DNA from: Hoeflea ulvae
Lineage (GTDB): Bacteria > Pseudomonadota > Alphaproteobacteria > Rhizobiales > Rhizobiaceae
Assembly: GCF_026619435.1 (NCBI RefSeq)
Contig: NZ_JAOVZQ010000001.1
Span: 565,501-629,500, forward strand
Direction: 5' to 3'
Length of the DNA: 64,000 bases
The first letter of the stretch is position 1; every line of letters begins with the position of its first letter. The translations under genes were made by a program, and so were the position numbers. The notes below the pieces were generated by a model. The model saw only the letters and a program-made list of their open reading frames with translations, searched no databases and was not told the origin of the DNA. Positions 8,032-17,321 of the stretch are shown piece after piece.

Positions 8032-10158
8032 GTGCAATCGCAAACCCTTCCAGTATTTGTCATCAACCTCGCACGCAGCGCCGATCGTATGGCGGAGGTC
8101 CGCGCCAGCGCGCCTGACGCCGGCGTAACGCTGATCCGCGTGGACGCCGTTGACGGCCGCACCGTGCCCGCGGGTGACTGGGTGGATGTCGATGTCCCGG
8201 AATTTCACCGCCAGAACGGGCGGAAACTTCTGCCCGGTGAATATGGCTGCTACCGCAGCCATATTCTGGCGCTCGAGACCTTCTGCGAGACCGGCGAGCC
8301 CTATGGCGTGATCATCGAGGATGACGTGCTGCTTGATGCCCGGTTTCCGGGCCGTGTCCGTTCCATCATTGAGGCCTATCCCGAACTTGATGTCGTCAAG
8401 CTCGTCAATCACCGCGCCGTCGGCTTCATTCATCACGTCTCCACGGCAGAAGGCGACGATCTCGGCCGGACCGCCTTCGGCCCTCAGGGGTCGGCTGCGG
8501 CCTATCTTGTCTCGCGTGATGCCGCGCAACGGCTTGTCGTTGCCCTGCGGACCATGCAGCTGCCCCGGGATGTCGCCCTTGAACGGTATTGGTCGAGCGG
8601 CATCAATCTTCTCACTGTTCAGAGCAATGTTCTGGAATTTTCCAGCTTTCGCAGCCAGACCAATATTTCCGTCGATCACGAGAACACCAAGTTTCCGAAA
8701 TGGCGGCGGCTTCCCACCGCCTATGCGCGGACATGCGATCACATCGGCCGGTTTTTCCATGCGCTGACCGGTCCGGAAGGGCGCCCGGTCACCCCGTTCC
8801 AGCCGGCCGGCGGTCATTACGGCCGGCATTCCGCCGCCGCCCTGATTGCCGGCATCGCAATCCTCCTGTTCATTTCACCGATCTGGTGGGAGAGCGACCT
8901 CTATCGCTTCGTCGGGCTTGCCTTGGTGTCATGGGCGCTGGTGATCTATTACGCAAAGGATGCCGCCAGCGGCAACCGGATCCTGATCGGATATGGCGGT
9001 CTGCTTTGCCTTGCCTGGGCGCTTTATGCCGCGGCGCGTTTCGGCCTGGATCTGATGCTGCATCCGGAAAATGGCGCCGGCTCGGCCGAGGGCATCTTCA
9101 TGTTGTCGATCGCCTATCCCACCTTCGGATACGCCCTGTGGCGGTTTTGCCGCTATCCATTCGCTGTCGTCGTGGCCGTTGTCGTGATCAGCCTCGGCGC
9201 GCTGATCGCCTCGACAGATTATGCGGCCCTGTCGGAAGGCGTTCTGGCGACGACATTTGCCCATAACAACACCATCCATGCGGCCAATGCATCAGGTTTC
9301 ATGCTGATCTTCGCGGTCTGTTTCGCCGATCATCTCTTCGCCAGACCAGATCTCGGCGGCAAGATCAGGCCGGTCCTGCTTGTCGTGGCCGCGGCAACGG
9401 GCGCGCTGGCTTTCATCAACATTCTCGGCCTCGAATCCAAGGGCGTCTGGCTCGCCCTTGCCGTGGCACTTCCGGTGCTGATCCTCGGCATGGTGTTTCG
9501 CGACTGGCGCCAGGCATCGAAGATCAGCGGACGGACGATCTTTCTTGTCCTCGTCCTCGTCCTTGGTGTCGGCATCGGCATCAGCCAGTTCGGCCATGCG
9601 CTTCTCAACAAGGCCGGCGGCACCACCCTGGTCGCCCTGACAATGCTCGACAAGGTCCTCCACGGGCAGGGCCTGCTCGCCGTCATGAATGAGATGTCAT
9701 CCTCCCCCGATGTCCCGGGAAGCGCCCAGCAGCGGCTGATATTGTGGACCAATGCCGCCTCGATCTGGCTCGAAAGTCCCTGGTTCGGCGCGGGCATCGG
9801 ATGGCGGTCCATCTGGCAGGAAAGGCAGGCTTCCTTCGGTCTGGGCTACGATATTTTCCACAATGGCTATATCGAGATCCTGGTGCGCTACGGCCTCTTC
9901 GGACTGGCCGCCTATGCCGCGATGCTCGGCTTTGCCGTGCGCAAGGTCTATCTTGCGGCCCGGCTCAAACTGGTGGGCGCGTCGGCGTTCAACTGCTATC
10001 TGACGGCGCTCGTCTATTTCCTGGTGTCCAACCTGTCCAACTCGAATATTCGCCTGGCCATCGGCGAATCCTATCTCTGGTTTGCGGTCGGTTTCGGGTT
10101 TTACTGCGCCTATCTGTTGCAGGAAAACGGCATCGAACGACCGAAGACCCTGATCTGA
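8032..10158 (+). CDS. Glycosyltransferase family 25 fused to an O-antigen ligase/polymerase-like membrane domain
   Basis: About 708 residues in two parts. Residues 1 to about 225 look like an LPS glycosyltransferase family 25 domain: VFVINLARSADRM at the start, GEYGCYRSHI, the acidic EDDVLL motif near 96-101, and LVSRDAAQRL. From about residue 264 there are many hydrophobic segments and a Wzy_C/WaaL-like region with LESKGVWLALAVALP and a late WFGAGIGWRS...HNGYIEILVRYGLFG loop. The protein would transfer a sugar in the cytoplasm and join or polymerise a glycan at the outer face of the inner membrane; that joint function is inference. The start is uncertain: a TTG at 8011 is in frame, but the GTG at 8032 leaves the GT25 motif right at the N terminus. 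The fusion is unusual. Confidence 0.8.
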   Translation: MQSQTLPVFVINLARSADRMAEVRASAPDAGVTLIRVDAVDGRTVPAGDWVDVDVPEFHRQNGRKLLPGEYGCYRSHILALETFCETGEPYGVIIEDDVLLDARFPGRVRSIIEAYPELDVVKLVNHRAVGFIHHVSTAEGDDLGRTAFGPQGSAAAYLVSRDAAQRLVVALRTMQLPRDVALERYWSSGINLLTVQSNVLEFSSFRSQTNISVDHENTKFPKWRRLPTAYARTCDHIGRFFHALTGPEGRPVTPFQPAGGHYGRHSAAALIAGIAILLFISPIWWESDLYRFVGLALVSWALVIYYAKDAASGNRILIGYGGLLCLAWALYAAARFGLDLMLHPENGAGSAEGIFMLSIAYPTFGYALWRFCRYPFAVVVAVVVISLGALIASTDYAALSEGVLATTFAHNNTIHAANASGFMLIFAVCFADHLFARPDLGGKIRPVLLVVAAATGALAFINILGLESKGVWLALAVALPVLILGMVFRDWRQASKISGRTIFLVLVLVLGVGIGISQFGHALLNKAGGTTLVALTMLDKVLHGQGLLAVMNEMSSSPDVPGSAQQRLILWTNAASIWLESPWFGAGIGWRSIWQERQASFGLGYDIFHNGYIEILVRYGLFGLAAYAAMLGFAVRKVYLAARLKLVGASAFNCYLTALVYFLVSNLSNSNIRLAIGESYLWFAVGFGFYCAYLLQENGIERPKTLI

Positions 10159-10424
10159 GCCCGGCCTTCCCGTCCTTCCGTGGTTAGCGTCCTGCAGCTG
10201 CGTGTCAAAACCCGGAATGGCCGCGTCCGCGCCGGGTGGCCCTGGCCAAGATCCCCGTTTCGTCATCAATGGCCGTCGCAAGCATCCGGCGGCTTCTGTG
10301 GTCTGAACCGGGAAAATGAATGGATTGTCTTGCCGAATCGAGGTTGCAATCACCGGCTGTTCCCCCCAAATCAGACGAGGCGATTCCCGGCTGCTTTGCC
10401 GGCAAGATACATATGGAGAACGAG

Positions 10425-11870
10425 ATGATTGAGAAGCGTGAATTTTACATCAACGGCGCCTGGGTTTCGCCCGTGTCCGGCCGTGACTGCGACGTCATCA
10501 ATCCCTCGACCGAGGAAACCTGCGCGGTGATTTCGCTCGGCGGCACCGAAGACACCAATGCGGCTGTCGCGGCCGCCAAGGCCGCCTTTGACAGCTGGTC
10601 GCGCACCGATCCCGAAACCCGTCTCGGCTATGTCAGGAAGATCCGCGACATCTATGTCGAGCGCGCCGAAGACATGGCGCAGGCGATCAGCCTGGAAATG
10701 GGCGCGCCTATCGACATGTCCCGCGATGACCAGGTCACTTCGGGAACCTGGCACATCGACAATTTCATCACCGCCTTCAAGGACATCGAATTCATCCGCC
10801 CGCTCGGGCCGCATGCCCCCGATGACCGCATCGCCATGGACCCGATCGGCGTGGTCGGACTGATCACGCCGTGGAACTGGCCGATGAACCAGGTCACGCT
10901 GAAGGTGATCCCGGCGCTGCTTGCCGGCTGCACCATGGTTCACAAGCCGTCGGAAATCGCGCCGCTGTCGTCGATCGTCTTCGCCGAAATCGTCCATGCC
11001 GCGGGCCTGCCTGCCGGCGTGTTCAACATGGTCAATGGCGATGGCGTCGGTGTCGGCACGGACCTGTCGACGCACACCGATGTGGAAATGATCAGCTTCA
11101 CCGGCTCGGCGCGCGCCGGCATTGCCATTTCCGGGGCCGCGGCCGACACGCTCAAGCGCGTCTGTCTCGAGCTTGGCGGCAAGGGCGCCAATGTCATCTT
11201 CGCCGATGCCGATGCCAAGGCGGTCGAGCGCGGCGTCCGGGCCTGCTTCAACAATACGGGCCAGAGCTGCAATGCACCGACCCGCATGCTGGTTGAGCGC
11301 CCGGTCTATGATGAGGCCGTGGAAAAGGCCATTGCGGCGGCTGCTAAGGTCAAGGTCGGTCCCGCGAACCAGGCTGGCGACCACATCGGTCCCGTGGTCT
11401 CGGCGCAGCAGTTCGACAAGATCCAGGGCCTGATCCAGAAGGGCATCGACGAAGGCGCCAGGCTGGTGGCAGGCGGACTGGGGCGGCCCGAGGGCTTCAA
11501 CCGCGGCTACTTCGTCCGCCCGACGATTTTTGCCGACGTCTCCAACGACATGACCATCGCGCAGGAAGAGATCTTCGGGCCGGTGCTGTCGATCATTCCG
11601 TTTGACGACGAGGAAAATGCCGTCGAGATCGCCAATGACACCATCTACGGCCTGACCAATTATGTGCAGAGCCAGGATGGCGCCAAGCGCAACCGCATGG
11701 CCCGCCGCCTGCGCTCGGGCATGGTGCAGATGAACGGCAAGTCGCGCGGCGCCGGCTCTCCCTTTGGCGGCGTCAAGGCTTCGGGCCGGGCCCGCGAAGG
11801 TGGCGTCTGGGGCATCGAGGAATTCCTCGAAGCCAAGGCGATTTCCGGCTGGGCCAGCGACGCCGACTGA
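10425..11870 (+). CDS. NAD(P)-dependent aldehyde dehydrogenase
   Basis: A 481-residue aldehyde dehydrogenase that oxidises an aldehyde to its acid. The cofactor region is TPWNWPMNQ, the general-base glutamate is in LELGGKGAN (about 249), and the nucleophilic cysteine is in NTGQSCNAPTRM (about 282). The EEIFGPVLSI motif is also present. The ATG at 10425 has GGAGA 5 bases upstream, so the longer reading to 10320 is not used; an ATG at 10413 is possible. The substrate cannot be read from the sequence. It stands alone and ends at a strong terminator. Confidence 0.9.
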   Translation: MIEKREFYINGAWVSPVSGRDCDVINPSTEETCAVISLGGTEDTNAAVAAAKAAFDSWSRTDPETRLGYVRKIRDIYVERAEDMAQAISLEMGAPIDMSRDDQVTSGTWHIDNFITAFKDIEFIRPLGPHAPDDRIAMDPIGVVGLITPWNWPMNQVTLKVIPALLAGCTMVHKPSEIAPLSSIVFAEIVHAAGLPAGVFNMVNGDGVGVGTDLSTHTDVEMISFTGSARAGIAISGAAADTLKRVCLELGGKGANVIFADADAKAVERGVRACFNNTGQSCNAPTRMLVERPVYDEAVEKAIAAAAKVKVGPANQAGDHIGPVVSAQQFDKIQGLIQKGIDEGARLVAGGLGRPEGFNRGYFVRPTIFADVSNDMTIAQEEIFGPVLSIIPFDDEENAVEIANDTIYGLTNYVQSQDGAKRNRMARRLRSGMVQMNGKSRGAGSPFGGVKASGRAREGGVWGIEEFLEAKAISGWASDAD

Positions 11871-11887
11871 CCCGATCCGATCCCATC

Positions 11888-11920
11888 ACGGCCCGCTTCT
11901 CACCGGAGCGGGCCGTTTTC
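11888..11920 (+). terminator. Rho-independent terminator after the aldehyde dehydrogenase
   Basis: Ten-base arms ACGGCCCGCT (11888-11897) and AGCGGGCCGT (11907-11916) close a 9-nt loop and run into TTTT. It lies 17 bp after the aldehyde dehydrogenase stop and before the convergent reductase gene. Confidence 0.85.
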
Positions 11921-11938
11921 GTCTCAAAGCCCGGTGGC

Positions 11939-12937
11939 TTATAGGGTCACGATGGCATTGCCGATCAGCTGACCGCTTTCCACGGCCTGATGCGCCGAAG
12001 CCACATCATCGAGCGCAAAGGTCCTGGCCACGATCGGCGTCAGGGCTCCCTCGGCCAGAAGCGCGTTGATGTCCCTTATCGCGTCGGATTTGGCCGCATC
12101 CGACATTGAATAGACATAGACCGGCTGAAGACAGATGTTGCGGAACGCCAGCGGAAAGAACGGCAGCGCCGGGTTCACATCGCTCGCCGAGGCATAGGCG
12201 CCGACCGTGGCGTTGAAGCTCAGCGTTCGCGGGTAGAGATTGATATGCGCCGCCAGATCCACCTCGGCGACATGGTCGATCCCGTCAGGCCCAGCCAGTT
12301 CGGTGATCCGCGCCTCCAGGTTTTCGGTCCTGTAATTGATGATGGCGTCCGCTCCGGCCTGGCGCGCAACAGCGGCTTTCTCGTCGGAACTCACCGTTGA
12401 GATGACGCGCGCTCCCATTGCCTTGGCGATCTGGATGGCCGAATGTCCGACCGCGCCCGCGCCACCCGTCACCAGCACCGTCTTGCCTGCCACCGGCCCG
12501 GCCCACAGCACGGCCCGGTGCGCCGTCATCGCCGGCACACCAAGGCAGGCGCCGGTCTCGAAGCTGGCCTGATCGGGCAGCGGAGCAGCAAGCGCTGCGG
12601 GCACGCAGGCATAGTCCGCGGCAGTACCATTGGTGCCCTGCTTGACCCCATCGGCCGACCGGTTGACGTTGTAGAGCCAGACACGCTCGCCGACGCGGCT
12701 GCCGTCGACACCGTCGCCGACGGCTTCGATGATGCCGGCGCCGTCATTGTGGATCATCACCCTGTCGGCCACCATCGGACCTTGGGCGCCGCTGCGGGTC
12801 TTGACGTCCGACGGGTTGACGCCCGACGTCTTCATCGCAACCAGGACCTTTCCCGGTCCGGGCACTGGCCTGTCGGCCTCGGCCAGGAAAAGTGTATCGG
12901 CGGCAGGTCCGCGGTCCGTGCAATATATGGCTTTCAT
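11939..12937 (-). CDS. Zinc-independent MDR quinone reductase / alcohol dehydrogenase-like protein
   Basis: A 332-residue medium-chain dehydrogenase/reductase of the NADPH:quinone reductase type. The N-terminal GroES-like domain has SGVNPSDVKTRSG and VGDGVDGSRVGERVW. The Rossmann fold shows GGAGAVGHSAIQIAKAMGARVI and VSSDEKAAVARQAGAD. No catalytic-zinc GHE motif is present. The ATG at 12937 is chosen because GGGAGA precedes it at proper spacing; the open frame extends 93 codons further upstream without family similarity. It diverges from a TetR gene and could be its target, acting on a quinone or enone; the substrate is unknown. Confidence 0.88.
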   Translation of the reverse strand: MKAIYCTDRGPAADTLFLAEADRPVPGPGKVLVAMKTSGVNPSDVKTRSGAQGPMVADRVMIHNDGAGIIEAVGDGVDGSRVGERVWLYNVNRSADGVKQGTNGTAADYACVPAALAAPLPDQASFETGACLGVPAMTAHRAVLWAGPVAGKTVLVTGGAGAVGHSAIQIAKAMGARVISTVSSDEKAAVARQAGADAIINYRTENLEARITELAGPDGIDHVAEVDLAAHINLYPRTLSFNATVGAYASASDVNPALPFFPLAFRNICLQPVYVYSMSDAAKSDAIRDINALLAEGALTPIVARTFALDDVASAHQAVESGQLIGNAIVTL

Positions 12938-13142
12938 CGAAATCTCCCTGTTGGCGAATCGGTGGCTGCAGCGCGCAGGCACGACCATCGCCGGTCCGTT
13001 TCCATGCGACCGCTTGCCAGGCGCCGGAGGAATGGTCTTGTGCGCAGCATAGATACCGATCGGGCGTTCAAGGGCAAGCCTGTCCGCCGGCAGCGGCCTT
13101 GGGAAAAGAGCCGCGCCGGCGCATGATTCCCCTTTTATAAAA

Positions 13143-13156
13143 ACCGTCCAGACGGT
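13143..13156. promoter_or_regulatory. TetR-type operator ACCGTC-CA-GACGGT
   Basis: A perfect 6-bp inverted repeat with a 2-bp spacer lies 12 bp before the TetR start and in the divergent region shared with the quinone reductase. TetR-family repressors typically bind such dyads and repress themselves and a divergent neighbour, so this is the obvious candidate site. A TTTATAAAA stretch just upstream could be a -10 region. Confidence 0.65.
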
Positions 13157-13167
13157 ATGTTTGTGCC

Positions 13168-13770
13168 ATGACAACCCGCCCCACCCGCAAGAACAATCCT
13201 GAAGCGTTGCGCGCAAAACTGCTCGACTGCGCGGCCGGAACCATCATCGAACATGGTCTGCCGGCGCTGACCCTGGAAAATGTGGCGCGCCAGGCCGGCG
13301 TCTCCAAGGGCGGCCTGCTGCATCATTATCCGGGCAAGGATGCGCTGATCGACGGTCTGTTCGAGCAGGTCGTCACCTGGTTCGGCGGCCTGATCGAAGC
13401 GGCTCTCGAGCCCGACGAAACCTGTCATGCACGATTCTCCCGAGCCTATCTGCGGGTCATTGCCGGTCTCGACATGGCCCGGCCCGAGGAAAAGCGCCTG
13501 TCGGTGCTGATCCTCATGCTCAGCTCCGATCCGCGCTATTGCACCCGTTGGAACAGCTGGGTCGAGGCGCGGCTTGACGATCACCGCCTGACCGACGGCA
13601 CGCCGCTGGCGCGCAGCCTGCGATTGGCGGCCGACGGGCTCTGGCTGTCCGATCTCGGCGGCGGACCGGATTCCGGCCCCGAGACGCGGCGCGAAATCCT
13701 GCAATTTCTTCAAGACCTTGATGCCTTGCCCGCGCTGCGTGGCGGCGGATCCCCCAGCGGAGAGCGATGA
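13168..13770 (+). CDS. TetR family transcriptional repressor
   Basis: A 200-residue regulator. The N-terminal TetR helix-turn-helix is clear: [32 protein letters not shown], about residues 30-62. The C-terminal part resembles the TetR ligand domain with the sequence [16 protein letters not shown]. Its stop overlaps the start region of the downstream SMR pump (one base between stop and ATG), so the two are cotranscribed. The likely role is sensing a drug or quinone-like molecule and controlling the pump and the divergent reductase. The ligand is unknown. Confidence 0.9.
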   Translation: MTTRPTRKNNPEALRAKLLDCAAGTIIEHGLPALTLENVARQAGVSKGGLLHHYPGKDALIDGLFEQVVTWFGGLIEAALEPDETCHARFSRAYLRVIAGLDMARPEEKRLSVLILMLSSDPRYCTRWNSWVEARLDDHRLTDGTPLARSLRLAADGLWLSDLGGGPDSGPETRREILQFLQDLDALPALRGGGSPSGER

Positions 13771-13771
13771 C

Positions 13772-14101
13772 ATGCCGTGGATTTTTCTGGCGATCGCCAT
13801 CACCGGCGAAGTGGTCGCAACCACCGCGCTCAAGGCGTCGGACGGTTTTACAAAATGGAACTATGGCAGCCTCTCGATCATCGGTTATGCCGTTGCCTTC
13901 TATTTCCTGTCGATCGTGCTCAAGACCATGTCGGTGGGAATCGCCTATGCGATCTGGGCCGGCGCCGGCGTTGCCATGGTGACGCTTATCGGCATTTTCC
14001 TGTTCGACCAGAAACTCGATCTCTATGGCTATCTTGGCATCGGCCTGATCGTTTCCGGCGTTGGAGTCCTCAACCTGCTCTCAAAAACCTCCGCGCATTG
14101 A
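13772..14101 (+). CDS. Small multidrug resistance (SMR) efflux protein
   Basis: A 109-residue inner-membrane protein with four transmembrane helices, the SMR/EmrE architecture. The start [23 protein letters not shown] carries the membrane glutamate of helix 1 that couples proton entry to cation export in this family. [20 protein letters not shown] is the helix 3 motif. It follows the TetR gene with a one-base gap. Members export quaternary ammonium compounds or guanidinium; which applies here cannot be told. Confidence 0.92.
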   Translation: MPWIFLAIAITGEVVATTALKASDGFTKWNYGSLSIIGYAVAFYFLSIVLKTMSVGIAYAIWAGAGVAMVTLIGIFLFDQKLDLYGYLGIGLIVSGVGVLNLLSKTSAH

Positions 14102-14325
14102 TTGCCTGAAACATCGCCCGGAGCCCTGGCTTCCGGCCGGTGCCTGAGCGGCTGTGCCGCAAAAGCCCCGGGGATCCAGGGCGGAAGCCAGGCTGCACAG
14201 GTGCGCGCCGCAGGGGAACCATCCTACCACCCTGGCGTTGAGGGTGGACGATCACATCTGTTGATTCGGAGCGCTGTTTGCGGATCCCGAAAGAGGTCCG
14301 GCGCCGCGCGAACAATATCACTGGA

Positions 14326-14341
14326 AGGGTATTTTTACCCT
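14326..14341. promoter_or_regulatory. Dyad AGGGTA-TTTT-TACCCT upstream of the LuxR-type gene
   Basis: Perfect 6-bp arms around a TTTT spacer, centred 68 bp before the LuxR-type ATG. The otherwise featureless 300-bp gap 14102-14401 holds only this. Thirteen of 15 bases (GGGTATTTTTACCCT against CGGTATTTCTACCCT) recur upstream of the flagellin gene, so it may be the regulator's own binding site. Confidence 0.5.
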
Positions 14342-14401
14342 ATTGCGAGGCATCGGCCGTTTCGGCTTAGTCGCCACGCTCTACGCAATCAGCAGGTGGC
14401 C

Positions 14402-15097
14402 ATGGCCAAGGAAACCCCCTTTCACATCGTGACGCGTTCGATGCTTGATGCATGGCTGCAGACCAGTCCGGATCAGGCGGTCACGCCCGAGCTGGTCTAT
14501 AACGACGTCATGGACAGGCTTTCGATCAAGATGCGCCTGACGGTGATCTCGATTTCGGGTGACGACCCTCTGGGCTGGCACATGCAGCCGGTCCGCCATT
14601 CCGGTTTCGTCTCGCGGATACTGGACATCAACAGCATTTTTGCCGGCGGCCCGCTCGGCGAGTTCAATGACCAGACCTATATGCGCGATGCCGTGATTCC
14701 GCGTTTGCAGCAGGTTTTTCAGACCCAGCAGCCCTGCATGGAGCTGGTCAAGACGAAGCTTTTCGGGGTCAGTCTCGGCTATGACCGCATTCTGATTCCC
14801 CAACGCAACACCGGCCGCCCGGAATGGATCATATCCTCATCCTGTGCCCGGTTTCTTCTCAGCCCGCCGCGGCGGCAGCAAAGGCTCGACGCCGCCGACG
14901 AGGCCATCGTGCAGCTGCTGATCGAGGGGGCGACGGCGAAGGAAATCGCCGTGATGCTGACGGTGTCCCACCGGACCGTCGAGCACCGGCTCGACCGCCT
15001 GAAGGAGCGGTTCGAAGCCCGCAACACGGTGCATCTCGTGGCGATGCTGATCGCCGCGCATCTGGACCGTCCCGGCTATGGCGATTCGCACGGCTAG
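14402..15097 (+). CDS. LuxR-family transcriptional regulator with PAS-like sensor region
   Basis: A 231-residue protein. The last 70 residues form a LuxR/FixJ helix-turn-helix: LLIEGATAKEIAVMLTVSHR followed by TVEHRLDRLKERF. The N-terminal 150 residues are not the classical acyl-homoserine-lactone domain and look PAS-like (ISGDDPLGWHMQPVRHSGF). The start at 14402 is the first ATG that gives a sensible N terminus; the frame is open for another 100 codons upstream with no similarity. It precedes a flagellin gene, suggesting a role in motility or surface control. The signal is unknown. Confidence 0.8.
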   Translation: MAKETPFHIVTRSMLDAWLQTSPDQAVTPELVYNDVMDRLSIKMRLTVISISGDDPLGWHMQPVRHSGFVSRILDINSIFAGGPLGEFNDQTYMRDAVIPRLQQVFQTQQPCMELVKTKLFGVSLGYDRILIPQRNTGRPEWIISSSCARFLLSPPRRQQRLDAADEAIVQLLIEGATAKEIAVMLTVSHRTVEHRLDRLKERFEARNTVHLVAMLIAAHLDRPGYGDSHG

Positions 15098-15268
15098 GCG
15101 GGTTGCCAGCAGGCCCGGTGCCGCAACCTCCGCGGGCTGGCTTTGCTGGGCTCGGGGCCGTTAGGCACTGCCGGCACGGCAAAGCCGCGCGGACATCTGC
15201 CAGTACCGCCGGAGCCCCGGTTTTCCCTGCCGCCACAAGAGGTTGGGCGAGCGGAAAGCCCGTCGCCC

Positions 15269-15281
15269 GGTATTTCTACCC
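15269..15281. promoter_or_regulatory. Dyad GGTA-TTTC-TACC upstream of the flagellin
   Basis: Four-base arms around TTTC, centred about 123 bp before the flagellin GTG, nearly identical in wider context to the dyad before the LuxR-type gene. The 300-bp gap 15098-15397 otherwise holds AT-rich TTAACCAT and GAACCATAA stretches that may be promoter DNA but no gene. Confidence 0.45.
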
Positions 15282-15397
15282 TGTCACTTTGCTTTGCTTG
15301 TTAACCATTTGTGAACCATAACAGCAGTGAGCAGCTTAGGCCTCTTTGGTGGTTTCATGGTGTCCATTTCTTCAGTGCCGAATCTTCGCGTGCGGGT

Positions 15398-17182
15398 GTG
15401 ACGAGCATCCTCACAAACACGTCAGCCATGGCTGCCCTGCAGAGCCTTCGCATCATTGCGACGGATCTTTCGCAGTCGCAGAACCGCGTCAGTTCCGGCT
15501 TGCGCGTGCAGAGCGCGTCGGACAACGCCGCCTATTGGTCGATCTCCACCACCATGCGCTCCGACAGCCAGGCGCTGTCGACCGTAACCGATGCGCTGGG
15601 ACTGGCCGCTTCCCATGTCGATGTCGCCTATCTGGGCCTGACCTCGGTCATAGAGGTGCTGGACGCGTTCAAGGCGAAGCTGGTCGCTTCGAAGGAACCG
15701 GGCGTCGACCGGGGCAAGATCCAGACCGAACTCGACCAGTTGAACCGTCAGGTCCACAGCATTGCCAAGTCGGCCAGTTTCAACGGGGTCAACTGGCTCA
15801 GCACCAGCATTGCCGAGATTCAGGACGCCGATACCAACAAGACCTCGATCGTTTCCTCGTTCGGACGCGGCACCTCAGGTATCGGTTCGGTTCGAACCAT
15901 GGATTTCCATCTCTCGGAAGTCTCGCTGTTCAACAGCACGGGGGGCGGCTTGCTGGAAGCGGATCCCCGCGATGTCAAATCGATCGCCGGTATGCGCCTG
16001 AACGACAGTTACAACAGTGTCAGCAGGTGGTCGACCTCCAACACCGACACCGGGTCTCGCGCCTATACACAGTTCAGTTTCTCAGGGCCGCTCACCTTCG
16101 ACGACCCGGCTGACAGGATCAGTTTCACTGTCACGGTGGATGCGGACGACCCGGCCACCGGCGTGCCGCCGCCCTACAATCCCGGCCATACCACCACGGT
16201 GGTGATCGACCGGGCGACGCTCGACGCGGCCAATCCCGGTTTGAACGGGGTGATCGAGACCAACACCGACTATGCCCAGGTGCTCAATCACGCGCTCGGT
16301 CAGGCCAATGCCGGTGCGTCCGTCCATGCCAGCCATAAGCTTTGGGACGCCAGCATCAAGGGCTTTGTCCACGACCCGGTGAGGATGTCGCTTTACACCG
16401 ATGAGAATCGCAGCCTCGGCCTGGACGGCTCCTATGTCGAGATCAGCAATTTCAGCTCTACGGTCGGAAGCGGCGGTTTCGGCAATGTTGCCGATTTCGG
16501 AACGCGAGCTCTCCATGAGCTCACCTTCAACTCCTTCACCATGTACAAGAATGGTGAAAGCGAAGACGGCATCGAGATCAATTTCCGCTTCTCGGTGAAC
16601 GGCGAGCCCTCAACAAGCCATTCCTTCAACCGCACCTATGTCAATGACCTGCTCGGCAAGGACAGCGGCGAGGTGGAGACCGTTGCGGAGATGGTCATCC
16701 TGCTGCAGTCGCTGATCCAGCCGGACTGGCCCGATGTCATCATCGAGGACAATGGCGCCGGCAAGGTCAGCATCAAGTTGGATCCGAATGTCGATCGGCT
16801 TTCGGGTTTGCAGACAAGTGTCTCCTTTACCGGCATCAGCGTCAGCATCGAGCCGCTGGTGACCATGGATTTCGACACCATCGACATCGTCGCCCAACCC
16901 GAACTGACCGACAGCTATATCGGCTATCTCGATGCGGCCACGGCCAAGATCATCGACGGGGCCGCTGCCCTGGGCGCGCTGCGCTCCCGGATCGAGATCC
17001 AGTCGGAATTCACCAGGACCCTGATCGATTCGCTCGACAAGGGCGTCGGCCGGCTCGTCGACGCTGACATGAATGCGGAATCGGTAAGGCTCAAGGCCTT
17101 GCAGGCGCAACAGGATCTCGCCACCCAGTCGCTGCAGATCGCCAACTCCTCCCCGCAGGCCATCCTCTCGCTGTTCCGGTAA
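15398..17182 (+). CDS. Flagellin, unusually long
   Basis: The N-terminal D0/D1 region (TSILTNTSAMAALQSLR, then NRVSSGLRVQSASDNAAYWS) and the C-terminal region (DMNAESVRLKALQAQQDLAT, then QSLQIANSSPQAILSLFR) are typical of rhizobial flagellins, which lack a signal peptide and polymerise into the filament after type III export. The GTG at 15398 gives the classical N terminus; an ATG 87 bp upstream adds 29 residues that match nothing. At 594 residues it is well above the usual 300-400, with a variable middle domain of about 370 residues rich in Asp, Ser, Thr and Gly. No other flagellar gene is near. Confidence 0.9.
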   Translation: MTSILTNTSAMAALQSLRIIATDLSQSQNRVSSGLRVQSASDNAAYWSISTTMRSDSQALSTVTDALGLAASHVDVAYLGLTSVIEVLDAFKAKLVASKEPGVDRGKIQTELDQLNRQVHSIAKSASFNGVNWLSTSIAEIQDADTNKTSIVSSFGRGTSGIGSVRTMDFHLSEVSLFNSTGGGLLEADPRDVKSIAGMRLNDSYNSVSRWSTSNTDTGSRAYTQFSFSGPLTFDDPADRISFTVTVDADDPATGVPPPYNPGHTTTVVIDRATLDAANPGLNGVIETNTDYAQVLNHALGQANAGASVHASHKLWDASIKGFVHDPVRMSLYTDENRSLGLDGSYVEISNFSSTVGSGGFGNVADFGTRALHELTFNSFTMYKNGESEDGIEINFRFSVNGEPSTSHSFNRTYVNDLLGKDSGEVETVAEMVILLQSLIQPDWPDVIIEDNGAGKVSIKLDPNVDRLSGLQTSVSFTGISVSIEPLVTMDFDTIDIVAQPELTDSYIGYLDAATAKIIDGAAALGALRSRIEIQSEFTRTLIDSLDKGVGRLVDADMNAESVRLKALQAQQDLATQSLQIANSSPQAILSLFR

Positions 17183-17321
17183 CGGCCAAGCAGATCCACC
17201 ACTCCCCGCTGAACCGCACCGGTAAGGTTTCCGGCCCGCGCAAAGACGCGATCCCATATGTCAGGGCTCGATGAACGGCCTGCTGGCCGATGCAGAAAAT
17301 GCAATGCTTGCAAGGCGACGA

